A DNA stretch of 64,000 bases from Paenisporosarcina sp. FSL H8-0542. GTDB lineage: Bacteria > Bacillota > Bacilli > Bacillales_A > Planococcaceae. The notes under the pieces were generated by a model. It was not told where the DNA came from. It saw nothing but the letters and a program-made list of their open reading frames with translations, and ran no database searches. Within the stretch, counting starts at the first letter, position 1. Each line of letters starts with the position of its first letter. The translations under genes were made by a program, and so were the position numbers. This document shows, piece by piece, positions 34,124 through 42,364 of the stretch. The DNA lies in NCBI RefSeq assembly GCF_038632915.1, contig NZ_CP152050.1, positions 3,278,501 to 3,342,500 of the forward strand. Direction: 5' to 3'.

Positions 34124-34735
34124 TTACTTACATAATCCTTTTTTCATTAAATTCACTTCAGCTGTATAGTTTTGCATAGATTGTTCTATGGACAAGTCTT
34201 TTGCGAATACTTGAATCAGATTTTGGAATGTTACTGCCTTCATGATTTTGAAAATATGAATCAATTCCATTTCATCTGAGATATTCAATTTATCTGTATC
34301 AACCAAGCCCATAACCTCTTTTAAACGAGTATTCATTTGCTCTTCATTTACTTCAGGTGTTAATGTATTTTCTGCTTTATAATTCATGTTCAAGAATGCA
34401 TTTCTGAAAAATTGACGAAATTCCAAGCTTTGCAAGCTGATCAACATCCTCCGGAAGGATTCGATAAATGACTCTATTAGATCGCCATTTTGATCTTTCA
34501 ATACTGAAATGAATCTGCTATTCAGTCTCTGAGAGTTTTCATCTAACAAGAAATAGTAGAGATCCTCTTTATCTTCAAAATATTGATAAAAGCTACCCCT
34601 TGGGATACCAGCATCTTTTACGATATTAGAAATGGAAGCTCCAGATAACGGGACTCTTGAAAATTCCTTCATAGCTGCTTTTATTAATGTTTCTTTTTTT
34701 TCATTGGGTAAATTGATGAAGGTTTGTTTAGGCAA
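34124..34735 (-). CDS. TetR family repressor of the MFS pump
   Basis: 203 residues. The N-terminal HTH is clear: RVPLSGASISNIVKDAGIPR, then GSFYQYFEDKEDLYYFLLDE. The rest is an all-helical ligand domain. It is the first gene of an operon with the DHA2 pump. Three near-identical palindromes (TGACACGATGTCA) upstream, one placed exactly in the promoter spacer, are the likely operators, so it represses itself and the pump. The inducer is unknown. Confidence 0.9.
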   Translation of the reverse strand: MPKQTFINLPNEKKETLIKAAMKEFSRVPLSGASISNIVKDAGIPRGSFYQYFEDKEDLYYFLLDENSQRLNSRFISVLKDQNGDLIESFIESFRRMLISLQSLEFRQFFRNAFLNMNYKAENTLTPEVNEEQMNTRLKEVMGLVDTDKLNISDEMELIHIFKIMKAVTFQNLIQVFAKDLSIEQSMQNYTAEVNLMKKGLCK

Positions 34736-34763
34736 CCTTATAACCTCCTATCTGAATTTAAAG

Positions 34764-34842
34764 TGACACGATGTCACAACCGAACTTGATTCATTATATA
34801 TGACACGATGTCACAATTCAACTAAAACATGACACCTTGTCA
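34764..34842 (-). promoter_or_regulatory. tetR-pump promoter with three palindromic operators
   Basis: O1 TGACACGATGTCA (34764-34776), O2 the same sequence (34801-34813) and O3 TGACACCTTGTCA (34830-34842). A promoter on the minus strand has -35 TTGAAT (34821-34816) and -10 TATAAT (34798-34793) with exactly 17 bp between; O2 lies fully inside that spacer. Repressor binding there would block polymerase. Confidence 0.8.
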
Positions 34843-34905
34843 CATCACGAACTATTTGGACAATTGAAAAAGTCTATCAGTCTGTCTTATTGATTTTTTA
34901 TTTAA

Positions 34906-34971
34906 AAGAGAGAATCGGCATCTTTGCGACGAGTAACCGCAGGAGCAGATTTTCTTGTCGCAGATTCTCTT
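34906..34971. other. Long hairpin element
   Basis: AAGAGAGAATC and GATTCTCTT close a ~66-nt hairpin, with an inner TGCGAC/GTCGCA stem and a loop containing GAGTAACCGCAGGAGC. It is more G+C-rich than its surroundings and resembles a dispersed intergenic repeat; its role is unknown. Confidence 0.45.
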
Positions 34972-34997
34972 ACTATGAACACATTGTTTTAACAAAA

Positions 34998-35035
34998 TAA
35001 AAAGAGAAAAGTCATTTTTGACTTTCCTCTTTTTA
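34998..35035. terminator. Terminator of the TraB-family gene
   Basis: AAAAAGAGAAAAGTCA pairs with TGACTTTCCTCTTTTT over a 4-nt loop. It ends 12 nt from the stop of the minus-strand gene. Confidence 0.8.
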
Positions 35036-35046
35036 TATATGCCGTA

Positions 35047-36213
35047 TTACAAGTTATTGAAGAACACTCTAATCACATCTGCCCCGCCGATAAAGGTTCC
35101 CAATGAACCTCCTAAGTTGGTCAGGACAACCACCAACAACACGCGGGTGACCTTGTTATCCCAAAATCCTTTTATGGAAAACACATCCTCCGAAAGTGTT
35201 TCGAAGTCTCCGATATTCGGTCGGCGAATATACGCTTGTACAATTCCAGAAACCCAACCAGCAGCAATCAACGGATGCAAGGCAGTAAATGGAGCAGCAA
35301 CAAAGGCTGACAGTACGGCTAGCGGATGCCCAAAAGCAACGGCAGCTCCTACAGCAGCAAGAGATCCAGTCCACAGAAACCAGCTTATCGCTTGATCAAA
35401 ACCTGCAGAAGGATTAGCGATAAAAGTATAGGCAATGATTGCTATAATCAGCAGAGGAATCGCCCAACCAATAATTTTAGGTACGATTGATTTAGGTGGC
35501 GTTTGTGACAAAGCCATTAAATCATGCTCTTTATGAATTTCTTTTGTAATGCCCTGTACATGTGCCGCACCCAATACCGCAACAATTTTATTTCCTGGAG
35601 CATCCTTAATTTTTTGGGCTAAATATTGATCCCTCTCATCAATTAAAGGCGTCTTTAACTTCGGAAAAGCTTCCGTGAATTCAGCAAGAGCAGCGTTTAG
35701 CGTATCTTGTGATTTCATTTTTTCAAGTTCATCTTCCGAGATGGTCTCTTTACTGAAAATACTAAAGAATATTGCATTGAGAAGTTGTGCCTTCCCTGAC
35801 AGGCCGAGATTGCCCCAAATTCTGCTAAAGGTGATTTGTATATTGCGATCAGCCAAGACCAGATTTGCACCTATCTCTTTTGCTGATTCAATACCCTGAA
35901 TCATTTCCTGTCCAGGCTTGATATCAAACTGTTTTGCTAAACGATTTTGAAAAGAAGAAATCGCCAAATTCATCAATAGAAACGTGGCTTTCTTGTCTTT
36001 AATCACTTTGAAAATATCAGTCTCTTTATACTTGTTGCTGTCCATAACTGACTGGTATCTTTGTTCATCCAACTCGATACATACTGAATCGGGTCTTTCT
36101 CTTTCGATAACCTCTTTTACTTGTTCAGCACTCTGTCTCGATACATGGGCAGTTCCGATTAAAATTAGTTCTTTGCCATCTAGGCTGATTCGCGTAATAT
36201 TTTCTTCCGGCAT
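35047..36213 (-). CDS. TraB/GumN family membrane protein
   Basis: 388 residues. The N-terminal ~225 form a TraB/TIKI-type domain: LILIGTAHVSRQSAEQV with the GTAH motif, CIELDEQRY and VAVLGAAHVQGI. Four or five hydrophobic helices follow (IIGWAIPLLIIAIIAYTFIA; TGSLAAVGAAVAFGHPLAVL; a C-terminal VLLVVVLTNLGGSLGTFIGG). It is the bacterial pheromone-shutdown-like TraB family; eukaryotic relatives are proteases with the same His/Glu motifs. Metal-dependent peptidase activity is an inference. Monocistronic. Confidence 0.88.
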   Translation of the reverse strand: MPEENITRISLDGKELILIGTAHVSRQSAEQVKEVIERERPDSVCIELDEQRYQSVMDSNKYKETDIFKVIKDKKATFLLMNLAISSFQNRLAKQFDIKPGQEMIQGIESAKEIGANLVLADRNIQITFSRIWGNLGLSGKAQLLNAIFFSIFSKETISEDELEKMKSQDTLNAALAEFTEAFPKLKTPLIDERDQYLAQKIKDAPGNKIVAVLGAAHVQGITKEIHKEHDLMALSQTPPKSIVPKIIGWAIPLLIIAIIAYTFIANPSAGFDQAISWFLWTGSLAAVGAAVAFGHPLAVLSAFVAAPFTALHPLIAAGWVSGIVQAYIRRPNIGDFETLSEDVFSIKGFWDNKVTRVLLVVVLTNLGGSLGTFIGGADVIRVFFNNL

Positions 36214-36492
36214 AAGCTACTTCCTTCATAGAATGTATTTCTCTACGCAATTCCTGTATCTATTAATTACGAAAAGACTGTCTACTGTTAATAATGAATT
36301 AGATTATAAGAAATTTCAAATTTGTTTTGTTTATTATAGTAGAAAGATTTTTACATATGTCTGGAGTGCTTTAAAAGCATCATAATCCCTCAGCAAACAT
36401 CGATTTTTTGGGGGAGATTGCTTTAGAAAATAGTATTTTGCAACCGGCAGTGCACTTCTTAATAAATGATGGCAAGCTAGCGACATCTCGAG

Positions 36493-37797
36493 TCAAGATG
36501 TCTTTGTTATTTTCCAAATAACGCCTGTTCCAGGTACTGCTGACTCTTCTGTAAATAAGCCAAAGTCAGAGACATACAGTGCGCCATCAGGACCGAAAAC
36601 GGCATCAATGGGCCGTTCTAATCCGCCTCCATTTGTATCGGATGCAGCCAGACCTGTTCGATTTATTGCAAAAATATGAATCTGCCCTGTTTGCATGTCG
36701 ATACGGGAAACGCGATGGCCCACATAGGGAAGCGGTATCCCTCCTGTTGTCTCTGGGTCTTCAGCTCCAAACTCCGCGATAAAAACATCCCCTACTGGTC
36801 CAAATTCAGGATTCTCATTAAAACTGAACCCCATTGTTGCGGAGTGAGAAGGGAATGAAGCCACAGGCATTGGTGGTTGCATAGGATGTTCTGCTAATAA
36901 GAAAGCAGGTTGAGGTTTTCCTTCCGGTTTAAATTGTGGCATTGTAACCGGCAATCCTCCGGTAAAATCCGGAAATCCATACCAGAATCCAGGACGAATC
37001 CACTGAAATTCATCCGGGGAGTTGGCCACTGGACGACTTCCGCGAACATCCATCCCATGATTGGACGCAAACAATCGATTGAATCGATCGAATCGCAATC
37101 TGAAAGGATTTCTTAGACCCCATGCCACCAACTCAAGCTCAGAGCCATCTGGATTGGCACGTAATATACTTCCGCTAGCACGAATGATTCCATCCACTGT
37201 GTTCCCGGGATAGGTTTCAACCCCAAAAGGAACAAATGCGCCAGTTGTCACAACACGGTCTGGAAATGCCTCTAAAAATCCTGATGTTTGAAAGTTAGAG
37301 CCATTTAAAGTCACCCTTGAACCGGGGTAATCATGAAAGAATGGATGTTCTTTTACCCAGGAGTTGTCCTTTCCTACAACCCCACTATTGGTCGCAGTTC
37401 CTTGCCCAAAATACATTTTTCCATCAGGGCCAAATACCACTCGATTATTATGATGATCACCAATACTGGGGAGCCCTTCAATAATATCCACCTTCGTCCC
37501 ATCAGGCTGAATAATCGTTACGTAACCTCGATGCGCAACATAAATGTTGCCTTGGTATTCAGTAATCCCAGTTAGAGGAGGATTAAATCCATCACCTATA
37601 ACAATAAAACCTTGTTGCGTTAGTTTTAACACCTTTCCGTTCCCATCCGTGATACCGGAATCGGCAACCAGCAATTCCCCTTTGCTTGTAAAGGTTATAT
37701 TTATGGGAGTTGTTAAACCATCCGCGAATACTTCAATGTCATAACCGGGTGGCAACAGGATGTCACTCGGATCTAGTTTTCGTTCAGGCATTGACAC
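36493..37797 (-). CDS. PQQ-dependent sugar dehydrogenase-like / sorbosone dehydrogenase family propeller
   Basis: 434 residues. Beta-propeller of the glucose/sorbosone dehydrogenase (GSDH/YliI) family: LPPGYDIEVFADGLTTPINI at the start, DHHNNRVVFGPDGKMYFGQG, GLRNPFRLRFDRFNRLFASN, and repeating GPxGxxYVSDFG-type blades. No signal peptide, so either cytoplasmic or secreted by another route. Whether it binds PQQ is not clear; many family members do not. Start: GTG 37797 or ATG two codons on, both within reach of AGGGGAAAGG. Monocistronic. Confidence 0.8.
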   Translation of the reverse strand: MSMPERKLDPSDILLPPGYDIEVFADGLTTPINITFTSKGELLVADSGITDGNGKVLKLTQQGFIVIGDGFNPPLTGITEYQGNIYVAHRGYVTIIQPDGTKVDIIEGLPSIGDHHNNRVVFGPDGKMYFGQGTATNSGVVGKDNSWVKEHPFFHDYPGSRVTLNGSNFQTSGFLEAFPDRVVTTGAFVPFGVETYPGNTVDGIIRASGSILRANPDGSELELVAWGLRNPFRLRFDRFNRLFASNHGMDVRGSRPVANSPDEFQWIRPGFWYGFPDFTGGLPVTMPQFKPEGKPQPAFLLAEHPMQPPMPVASFPSHSATMGFSFNENPEFGPVGDVFIAEFGAEDPETTGGIPLPYVGHRVSRIDMQTGQIHIFAINRTGLAASDTNGGGLERPIDAVFGPDGALYVSDFGLFTEESAVPGTGVIWKITKTS

Positions 37798-37956
37798 CTT
37801 TCCCCTCTCTTCATTTTCTCTATCAATTTATTCAACCATTGGGCATTCTGGCACTCATTTCATTCTTTTTTATAGTATATAAAAAGACTTTGTGAAATAA
37901 GGAAATTAACAGAGGGATGGAATTCGGTGAAATTTAGAACTATAAGGAGAGAGACA

Positions 37957-38523
37957 GTGTATTTTAATAAGCCTATCCCGTCGCATCCAAAGGACATTCA
38001 CCAGGTTTTCGAGAGTTGGTCACTTACAAAAAAATTAATGTTTTCAGCATTGATGGCAGCACTTGCAGCCATTTTGCAATCTGCAGGGGGGCTGTTTCCA
38101 GGTATCGGCTATGCTTTCAGCCCTCTTGCTACAGCACCGATTTTTTTAGGTGCACTGATCTCATTCCGTTCAAGCATGTTGATTTACTTTTCAACAATTT
38201 GTTTATTATTAATAATTCAACCAAGCGAATTAGTGATTTTCCCCTTTACTACGGGGTTACTCGGAATTGGCCTCGGATGGACGTTCCTCGCTTTAAATCG
38301 GCGTCTAGGAATAATATTCTTGAATGGTTTACTATTGTTTATTGGCATTTGCATTCCATTGTACGGGTTCGGCTTCCCTGTTTTCGGTCCCACTGTTTCT
38401 TCTTCATTTAATATGACGACTTTAATGATTATTTTTGGATTTTCACTTTTCTACAGCTGGTTATGGTTAGCTATTGGTTTATTTTTGCTTCGAAAAATTA
38501 GGATGATTATAGCTTTGGAATAA
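37957..38523 (+). CDS. Integral membrane protein, ECF-transporter S-component-like
   Basis: 188 residues from GTG 37957, which has AAGGAG seven bases upstream; a GTG at 37927 is open but has no good site. Six hydrophobic segments: FSALMAALAAILQSAGGLFP, FSPLATAPIFLGALISF, IYFSTICLLLIIQP, FTTGLLGIGLGWTFLAL, LLLFIGICIPLYGFGF and LMIIFGFSLFYSWLWLAIGL. Layout and early Ala/Gly-rich helix recall substrate-binding S components of ECF vitamin transporters, but no ligand motif is seen. Function uncertain. Confidence 0.65.
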   Translation: MYFNKPIPSHPKDIHQVFESWSLTKKLMFSALMAALAAILQSAGGLFPGIGYAFSPLATAPIFLGALISFRSSMLIYFSTICLLLIIQPSELVIFPFTTGLLGIGLGWTFLALNRRLGIIFLNGLLLFIGICIPLYGFGFPVFGPTVSSSFNMTTLMIIFGFSLFYSWLWLAIGLFLLRKIRMIIALE

Positions 38524-38572
38524 GAGGCGTTCTTTTCTTAGCTAGCTTTAACAAAACATATAAAAGAGAGAA

Positions 38573-38611
38573 AAGGCCTTTCATAAGTTCAATGAACTCA
38601 CGAAAGGCTTC
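38573..38611 (+). terminator. Terminator after the membrane protein gene
   Basis: AAGGCCTTTC...AAGTTCA pairs with TGAACTC..GAAAGGCTT, followed by CTTAATTT, 50 nt after the stop. Confidence 0.6.
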
Positions 38612-38774
38612 TTAATTTACAATCGGTTATATCAGTGACATTTCCATCTACATAAAATAAATCATCTCCTGCATAGCTAAAAGCTGTGCTAGGGATGGGC
38701 TTATTCTAGTCGCCGAATTGTCACTAATAAACGGTGTATCTTATTTCATTTAATATTTTGTTCTTTATAAAAAA

Positions 38775-38816
38775 ATAAAGGCTGAAACTCAATATAGAGT
38801 TTCAACCTTTATTAAA
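38775..38816 (-). terminator. Terminator of the regulator/peptide operon
   Basis: On the minus strand AAAGGTTGAAACTC pairs with GAGTTTCAGCCTTT over a 6-nt loop, followed by ATTTTTTT, directly after the peptide stop. Confidence 0.85.
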
Positions 38817-38818
38817 TA

Positions 38819-38947
38819 TCATTTTAATTCAATTACCGGCCTAGGAATTTCTTCTTCTCCAGAAATTGAGATTACGTCAGAGTTACCTTTATTAATTCCC
38901 AAAAATAATATACTTATAATTGCAAAAAGCATTAATTTCTTTTTCAT
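38819..38947 (-). CDS. Candidate signalling pre-peptide, 42 aa, paired with TPR regulator
   Basis: ATG 38947 lies one base after the stop of the TPR regulator, with GGGAGG inside the end of that gene nine bases upstream. The peptide has a basic start and a hydrophobic signal (KKKLMLFAIISILFLG), then a polar linker and the tail EEEIPRPVIELK. This is the layout of Phr, NprX, PapR and AimP precursors, which are secreted, cut, and re-imported as 5-10 residue signals from the C-terminus. A mature peptide within IPRPVIELK is the best guess. A strong terminator follows immediately. Too short for usual gene finders. The role is inferred from layout and context. Confidence 0.75.
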   Translation of the reverse strand: MKKKLMLFAIISILFLGINKGNSDVISISGEEEIPRPVIELK

Positions 38948-38948
38948 C

Positions 38949-40235
38949 TCACAAATCCTCCCATTTTAAAAACTTATTTTTTAATAGTAATGCCTCACTT
39001 GCAAGTTGATAATAAACTCCTGAATTCTTCAATTTTTTATTCAAATAATAATATTTTGCAAGTAGAACTGCATATTTATAAACATGACGATAGTCTTTTT
39101 TCAATTCAAAGTATTTTATAGCTTTAATTAATATATTTGTAAATTCAGTACCACCAACCTGCTCTGCTTCAAAGATCTTGAAATGATAATAATAAGAAAG
39201 ATTCTTTTCCTTTGCTTTAGAATACATTTCAAGTCCTTTTTCACACCACATCAAAATGTTTTCAGGACTTTTTAGTTTTGAATATTCTTGAATAATGGAT
39301 AAAATCGTTACGTAATAACCTTCAGTAGTCTTCTTGCAATCCATACTAGACAAAAAGTATTCGATGGCTTTATTTGACTCACCTTGTATTGTGAATAATG
39401 TCCCTAAATTCTGTGTAATAATTCCCTCAAAATCAAATAATCCACGATCTTTTAGTAATCTATAAGCTGCTTGAAAGCTTTCTTCGGACTCTTTGTATTT
39501 ATAATTTCTTTTATAACTAATTCCAATGGAAATATAACAATCAATGGCCCTGTTAAATAATAAAAGGTCACGGTATATATTTAGCGCCTTTCGAGCAAAC
39601 TCGATTGTACTATAATTATAATTATTTACTAGGTAACAAATCGCCATGACATTGTACAGATCCGCTAATTCCCAATTTTCTAATACTATTGTTTTTTGAT
39701 CTTCTAACGCCTGCTCAATGTATTCTACTGATTGAAGATATTCATCCGTGTAGAATGATTTTAGTGATTTATTGATATTGAAAACGCACTTTTGATAGTT
39801 TGTTAAATTCTCTTCATGATGTTCTATAAACTCAAACAAAGATTCTACACAAGACATTTCTTTACCACTTATTAAATACAATCTAGACAGAAAGAGTACG
39901 GAATTGATAGAGTATACCTGGTTTTTAAAAATAGTTCTCTTCTCTTCAATTTTGACGATTTCATTTGAAATAGACTTATGATTTCTATAGATTATTGCTG
40001 TTTTATAGAGCTCTTTAATTGAATTAAAAGTTGAAATTTCTTCTTCATCACTAACTTCAGTGATAGTTATAGAAAGTCTATTTAATAAGTTAACTAGGAT
40101 TTCATCGCTTGGGACAAGTTGATTATTTTCAACTTTACTTAAATAAGATATCGAACATATGCCTTTTGCTAAATTCAATTGCTTAATCCCTTGATCAACT
40201 CTTGCTTGTTTAATAATCAATCCTATATTCTTCAT
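38949..40235 (-). CDS. RRNPP-type quorum-sensing regulator (XRE HTH plus TPR)
   Basis: 428 residues. An XRE-type helix-turn-helix at residues ~5-60 (IIKQARVDQGIKQLNLAKGI, SISYLSKVENNQLVPSDEIL) is followed by ~350 residues of TPR helices (LADLYNVMAICYLV; AIDCYISIGISYKRNYKYKE; EGIITQNLGTLFTIQGESNK, AIEYFLSSM). That is the architecture of NprR, PlcR, PrgX and AimR. These bind a re-imported peptide in the TPR groove and change DNA binding or protein partners. The gene for a pre-peptide follows one base after the stop. AAAGGAG precedes the ATG, and TATAAT with a weak TTACCA lies ~65-95 bp upstream. Targets are unknown; an N-terminal HTH argues for transcriptional control. Confidence 0.88.
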   Translation of the reverse strand: MKNIGLIIKQARVDQGIKQLNLAKGICSISYLSKVENNQLVPSDEILVNLLNRLSITITEVSDEEEISTFNSIKELYKTAIIYRNHKSISNEIVKIEEKRTIFKNQVYSINSVLFLSRLYLISGKEMSCVESLFEFIEHHEENLTNYQKCVFNINKSLKSFYTDEYLQSVEYIEQALEDQKTIVLENWELADLYNVMAICYLVNNYNYSTIEFARKALNIYRDLLLFNRAIDCYISIGISYKRNYKYKESEESFQAAYRLLKDRGLFDFEGIITQNLGTLFTIQGESNKAIEYFLSSMDCKKTTEGYYVTILSIIQEYSKLKSPENILMWCEKGLEMYSKAKEKNLSYYYHFKIFEAEQVGGTEFTNILIKAIKYFELKKDYRHVYKYAVLLAKYYYLNKKLKNSGVYYQLASEALLLKNKFLKWEDL

Positions 40236-40396
40236 CTATGCTCCTTTGCGAAATTGTAAATTGTAAGTGAAATACACGAAAATTGAGAACTATTAAACAA
40301 TTATAATTATACCAATAAATAGAACTTTGGTAAATGTTTGTATTAATTTAAGTGAATTTTTACTATAAAAGGGATTAAAGTATATAAATTTACAAT

Positions 40397-40432
40397 AAAA
40401 AAACGAACCATCCGCAGAATGGTTTGTTTTTT
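40397..40432. terminator. Bidirectional hairpin in the 40.2-40.6 kb gap
   Basis: AACGAACCAT pairs with ATGGTTTGTT over a 6-nt loop, with A7 before and T10 after. A second small hairpin (AACCAGT/ACTGGTT) follows at 40469. The rest of the ~370-bp gap holds only the regulator promoter and no gene I can support. Confidence 0.7.
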
Positions 40433-40600
40433 TTTTGATATATTAAATCCAATAAAAATAAGGTCAACCAGTAAAAACTGGTTAAACTTATAATACGAAG
40501 CATTCGTTGATTGAAGTTATAACATCATTCTTTTTCTTTGATACGATTTAAATGGTTTCTTAATTTTTCCCCATAACTATTTTCTACAATTACTTATGTC

Positions 40601-40634
40601 AGATTGACCCAAAGGCAAGCTCTTGGGTCAATCT
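40601..40634 (-). terminator. Terminator of the pdaC-like gene
   Basis: AGATTGACCCAA pairs with TTGGGTCAATCT over a 10-nt loop; it ends 10 nt from the stop. The U-run is weak. Confidence 0.65.
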
Positions 40635-40643
40635 TTCAACTTA

Positions 40644-42125
40644 TCATTCTAGTTCTGAAACGGTTACAAACTCATATCCTTCACTTGTTAAATAAGCAAG
40701 CACACTGTCTAATCCTTGAGCAGTCGATAAATGAATATCGTGCATTAATACGGTACTGCCGTCATGGACGCTACTTTTTACAGACGTTAAAAGTTGAGCA
40801 GCATCACGGTGTTTCCAATCGAGTGTATCTACATCCCACAAAACAACGGGTAATTGCATCACGTTTAACATGTCATCCTTGAAAGCACCGTAAGGAGGAC
40901 GAAAAACAGTTGGTGCTTGTCCAGTGGCTTGTTCGATGATGTTATTTGTCCTTGAAACTTCTTTTGTAATCGAATCCGTCGCCATTTTAGTTAAGTTTGC
41001 ATGGGTCCAAGTGTGGTTGCCGAGCTCATGGCCAGCAGTCAACACATCTTTCGCGATCTCCGGGTAAGATTCTACTCGACTGCCTAGCATAAAGAATGTT
41101 GCTTTTGCATCATACTTCGCTAGAGTGGCAAGGATTTGCGGCGTTACTTTTGGATCTGGACCATCATCAAACGTTAGGGCGACTTGCTTCGTATCCGTTT
41201 CTACAGGTTGAACATCATCACTGTCATCCGGTTCTTCTGCAGGTTCTTCTGTAGGTTCTTCAATCGGTTCTTCTTCTGCTTCATCTGAAACTTCTTCAAC
41301 AGGAGGTTTTGGTAATACTTCTACATCCGGTTTATAAGGCGCTACTAATTGTTCAGTTAGCGCAGCAAGTGGCACGGCAATAACCGGTGCACCTGCGGCA
41401 TCACTAGCGATTTCGTACTCATCGAAATATATGACGAGCGAATCGTCTATGAGGGCAAAGTTCTCGAAGTTGCTCCACTTCGGTTCGGTAGCCAACATCA
41501 TGTCTTCTTCTAGGACTCTATTTGTTAAGCTTGGATCTTTCTGAATTCCATCTCGTACAAGTGATGAAAGCTTTACAAGCTTAGATTCGTCATGTCCAAA
41601 TAAATCAGCAACCTCAATAATTTCACCTGAATCCGGGTCAAAATGAATGGTGTTAAAATTGGTAAAACCATTTGCACCGCCTAAATATGTTCCGGAAATC
41701 ATAACAAATGAATACGATCCGGATGCATGTGGAAATGTTTCGAAAGCAATGTTCAACTCTCCAGGAGTCTTACTACCGATTCGCTTATTTTCTTCCATTG
41801 CAATTAAATAAGTATCCCGTTGTTCATCTATGTATTTTTTGACACGATCATTAAATGAGACTACTTTACTTTGTGGATACTGAATGGCATAAGGAGAATA
41901 GTCATCTTTTTTAACTTCAGTTGTAATAAGTATTCCAGGAAAAGCTGATTCTATCGTTGACACATCTTTTTTTACTTCTGGGGCGTGTCCGTTGTTTGTA
42001 TTTTGTTTTGCATCGCTCTCTGTTGAGTATCCGAGAAAAATGAGGGTCATACTCAGAAATACAATCATACTGATACAGGCAACATCAATCCAGGGTCCGC
42101 GTTTCTTACTTTTGGATCTGGTCAT
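40644..42125 (-). CDS. pdaC: Peptidoglycan polysaccharide deacetylase with RsiV-like domain (PdaC type)
   Basis: 493 residues. A membrane anchor at ~13-33 (WIDVACISMIVFLSMTLIFL) precedes DUF4163/DUF3298-type domains (~60-265; includes GTYLGGANGFTNFNTIHFDP and ALIDDSLVIYFDEYE). A Glu/Pro-rich linker with EEPxEEP repeats comes next, then a NodB (CE4) domain from ~310: TFDDGPDPKVTP, GNHTWTH, RPPYGAF, WDVDTLDW and LMHD, giving the Asp/His/His metal site. PdaC of B. subtilis has the same order and removes N-acetyl groups from peptidoglycan, which confers lysozyme resistance. rsiV- and sigV-like genes lie directly upstream, and RsiV shares the DUF3298-type fold, so co-regulation is plausible. Confidence 0.88.
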   Translation of the reverse strand: MTRSKSKKRGPWIDVACISMIVFLSMTLIFLGYSTESDAKQNTNNGHAPEVKKDVSTIESAFPGILITTEVKKDDYSPYAIQYPQSKVVSFNDRVKKYIDEQRDTYLIAMEENKRIGSKTPGELNIAFETFPHASGSYSFVMISGTYLGGANGFTNFNTIHFDPDSGEIIEVADLFGHDESKLVKLSSLVRDGIQKDPSLTNRVLEEDMMLATEPKWSNFENFALIDDSLVIYFDEYEIASDAAGAPVIAVPLAALTEQLVAPYKPDVEVLPKPPVEEVSDEAEEEPIEEPTEEPAEEPDDSDDVQPVETDTKQVALTFDDGPDPKVTPQILATLAKYDAKATFFMLGSRVESYPEIAKDVLTAGHELGNHTWTHANLTKMATDSITKEVSRTNNIIEQATGQAPTVFRPPYGAFKDDMLNVMQLPVVLWDVDTLDWKHRDAAQLLTSVKSSVHDGSTVLMHDIHLSTAQGLDSVLAYLTSEGYEFVTVSELE

Positions 42126-42202
42126 TATCTCTAATTCTCCTTTTGTTAGTTATACGGCTTGAACGTAATGGTACAGACGTGAGTTCATAAATAGGGGAAA
42201 GA

Positions 42203-42270
42203 CCTGTGCAACTCGAAATCCTAGCCGTCTGAGGTTTTTGTAAACACCTCAACGGCAGTTCGATTGCAGG
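42203..42270. promoter_or_regulatory. Long imperfect hairpin in the pdaC leader
   Basis: CCTGTGCAACTCGAA pairs (two bulges) with TTCGATTGCAGG; within it GCCGT/ACGGC and GAGGT/ACCTC extend the stem to a ~68-nt rod. It lies 78-145 bp upstream of the pdaC ATG and probably in its leader RNA. I do not recognise a known riboswitch. Confidence 0.5.
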
Positions 42271-42364
42271 TTGGGGCAGGACTTGCCAGCTATTTAGCAA
42301 CACGAAATCCGCAACACATTTAGGAAATCTGATTGCGATTTGAAAAATGATGACTTTTAGGTGA

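Noticed and set aside
42106..42303. 65-codon minus-strand frame upstream of pdaC
   Set aside because: It overlaps the long leader hairpin and the pdaC start and has no ribosome site; RNA structure explains the region better.
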